Both the position numbers and the translations under genes were made by a program. The notes under the pieces were generated by a model. The model made no database searches. It worked only from the letters and a program-made list of their open reading frames with translations, and was not told the origin of the DNA. From NCBI GenBank assembly GCA_013153635.1, contig JAADDZ010000007.1, positions 43,425 to 107,424 of the forward strand: DNA of 64,000 bases, written 5' to 3'. Shown one piece after another: positions 63,173 to 64,000 of this stretch. The DNA comes from Aquificota bacterium. Its GTDB lineage: Bacteria; Aquificota; Aquificia; Aquificales; Hydrogenothermaceae. The stretch's first letter is position 1. Every line of letters begins with the position of its first letter.

Positions 63173-63541
63173 CTAAAACCGTTGGTCTAGGATTCCTATA
63201 CCTGCAAAGGTATATACCTCTTTGTCTTCTCCGTTTAAAAACTGAAGGTGCAATCTTCTTAGTATTCTGGCAAACATTGAACTGTCATTCTTCGATAGAT
63301 AACCAGTTGCTTCATACACTCCAAAGGCAGTACCTAAAAGTATCCCTACAAGTACTCCAGTACCTATCTTTTTCCCAAAGTTATCTTGGTCTATAGCATA
63401 TACTGCTGTACCTGTTAAAAATCCAATAACACCACCGTACATGGCATCTCTAAATATTATCTCTCCTGAAACTGCGTATGATTTTTTAACAGGCATTGAT
63501 ATTAGAAGCATTATGATAAAAAAGGATATTAATTTTTTCAT
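63173..63541 (-). CDS. Exported glycine-zipper-like membrane protein
   Basis: A 122-residue precursor with a signal peptide (MKKLISFFIIMLLISMPVKKSYA). Two glycine-rich hydrophobic segments follow (YGGVIGFLTGTAVYAI and IGTGVLVGILLGTAFGVYEATGY), as in outer-membrane-associated glycine-zipper proteins. The polar C-terminus may be exposed. Its stop abuts the next gene on the minus strand. Function unknown. Confidence 0.75.
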   Translation of the reverse strand: MKKLISFFIIMLLISMPVKKSYAVSGEIIFRDAMYGGVIGFLTGTAVYAIDQDNFGKKIGTGVLVGILLGTAFGVYEATGYLSKNDSSMFARILRRLHLQFLNGEDKEVYTFAGIGILDQRF

Positions 63542-63583
63542 TTAATCCCCCTACTCAATCTTAGGTTATATTATATATTCGGC

Positions 63584-63994
63584 TTAAATATTTTTCAATT
63601 GAGATATAAGTAATTCAAATTCCTTTAATATTTTTTCCTTTTTGTTGAAGTCCTTTTTCATTCTAATAAGCTGATTCTTTACAGCTTTTATCATATCTTT
63701 GTTTTCTGATGACGATACTGCAAATGCTTTGCTTACAGCATAAATAGCGTTTTTAAGGTACAAGATAGAAAAATCTTTATCTACTTGATAGCTTTTGTAC
63801 GCTTTGTTGATATATTCTTTTGCTAGGGCTATATACAGATTTTCTCTAGAGGATATTTTTATTACAGGTTCTATAGCTATTTCCAATGCTTGTCTTGCCT
63901 TTTGGTATTTTCTTGCCTTTAGATGGTCTTTAGCTATGCTTATAAGGTTCTGGGCATCTGTTATAGGTCCATCTATCAGTGGAACTTTTATCAT
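63584..63994 (-). CDS. YfdX-like helical protein, probably 5'-truncated by the window
   Basis: At least 136 residues. IKVPLIDGPITDAQNLISIAKDHLKARKYQKARQALEIA resembles YfdX family repeats (helix pairs with A-K-x-H-L-x-x-x-x-Y-x-K-A). The rest is helical. The reading frame continues through GAAGAG to the window edge, so the ATG at 63994 may be internal and the gene longer. YfdX proteins are periplasmic, of unknown function. Low certainty on family. Confidence 0.5.
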   Translation of the reverse strand: MIKVPLIDGPITDAQNLISIAKDHLKARKYQKARQALEIAIEPVIKISSRENLYIALAKEYINKAYKSYQVDKDFSILYLKNAIYAVSKAFAVSSSENKDMIKAVKNQLIRMKKDFNKKEKILKEFELLISQLKNI

Positions 63995-64000
63995 CTCTTC

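Overview
The window is AT-rich bacterial chromosome with dense gene packing, frequent start/stop overlaps, many AGA and ATA codons and strong GGAGG ribosome binding sites. The gene content (bc1 complex with a diheme cytochrome c1, THEP1-type NTPase, archaeal-type 3-dehydroquinate synthase II, lipid A kinase LpxK, MCE lipid transport, several heme lipoproteins) suggests a Gram-negative thermophilic chemolithotroph of the Aquificota. A bacterial RNase P RNA gene is present. Aquificaceae such as Aquifex lack one, so a Hydrogenothermaceae-type organism (Sulfurihydrogenibium/Persephonella group) is the best guess. This placement is inference, not a database match.

Layout. 1-4.0 kb, minus strand: 5' part of alaS, a doubtful small ORF, then the bc1 operon petA-petB-petC closed by a hairpin terminator. 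4.1-7.5 kb: an MlaF-like ABC ATPase, a large lipoprotein and a secreted metallo-beta-lactamase-fold protein. 7.5-16.7 kb, plus strand: a housekeeping run thrS, lipoprotein, cinA, lpxK, scpA, rnpB (own promoter), trmD, hsp20, lon. 16.7-23.7 kb: a lipoprotein and a giant secreted zincin-like protein with calcium-binding repeats (minus), then a DUF4838 lipoprotein (plus). 23.7-27.9 kb: a heme-copper-oxidase-like membrane protein, two small proteins and an acyl-activating/ACP/acyltransferase fusion.

27.9-32.5 kb is the most unusual part: two paralogous multiheme lipoproteins, a TlpA thioredoxin, a DUF4266 lipoprotein, a DUF3570 outer-membrane barrel and an ApbE flavin transferase. The barrel carries a D-x-x-T-G-A-S motif that resembles an ApbE acceptor site, so the cluster looks like an extracytoplasmic flavin/heme redox module. 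32.5-35.7 kb, minus: geranylgeranyl-reductase-like flavoprotein, birA, a small secreted protein and a lone prepilin. 35.8-38.7 kb, plus: a YqhA protein and a copper P-type ATPase split by a frame break at nine A residues, reminiscent of E. coli copA frameshifting.

38.7-43.7 kb, minus: an overlooked 53-residue protein, a Crp-family regulator, an MCE protein, 3-dehydroquinate synthase II, tmRNA and a YeiH-type exporter. 43.9-48.2 kb: mutS, galT, marC; then a monoheme membrane protein (minus). 49-52.7 kb: trmH, THEP1, rnz and a PMT-type glycosyltransferase. 52.7-54.3 kb: a two-component pair (minus). 54.3-59.7 kb: ispD, then a putative membrane module of a duplicated DUF1538 protein, a PII-like protein, a CBS protein, a voltage-gated-type K+ channel with an RCK domain, and hemD. 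59.7-64 kb: an OB-fold protein, a rhodanese, a bifunctional RelA/SpoT and three hypothetical genes, the last running to the window edge.

No tRNA, rRNA, CRISPR array, insertion sequence or prophage was seen.
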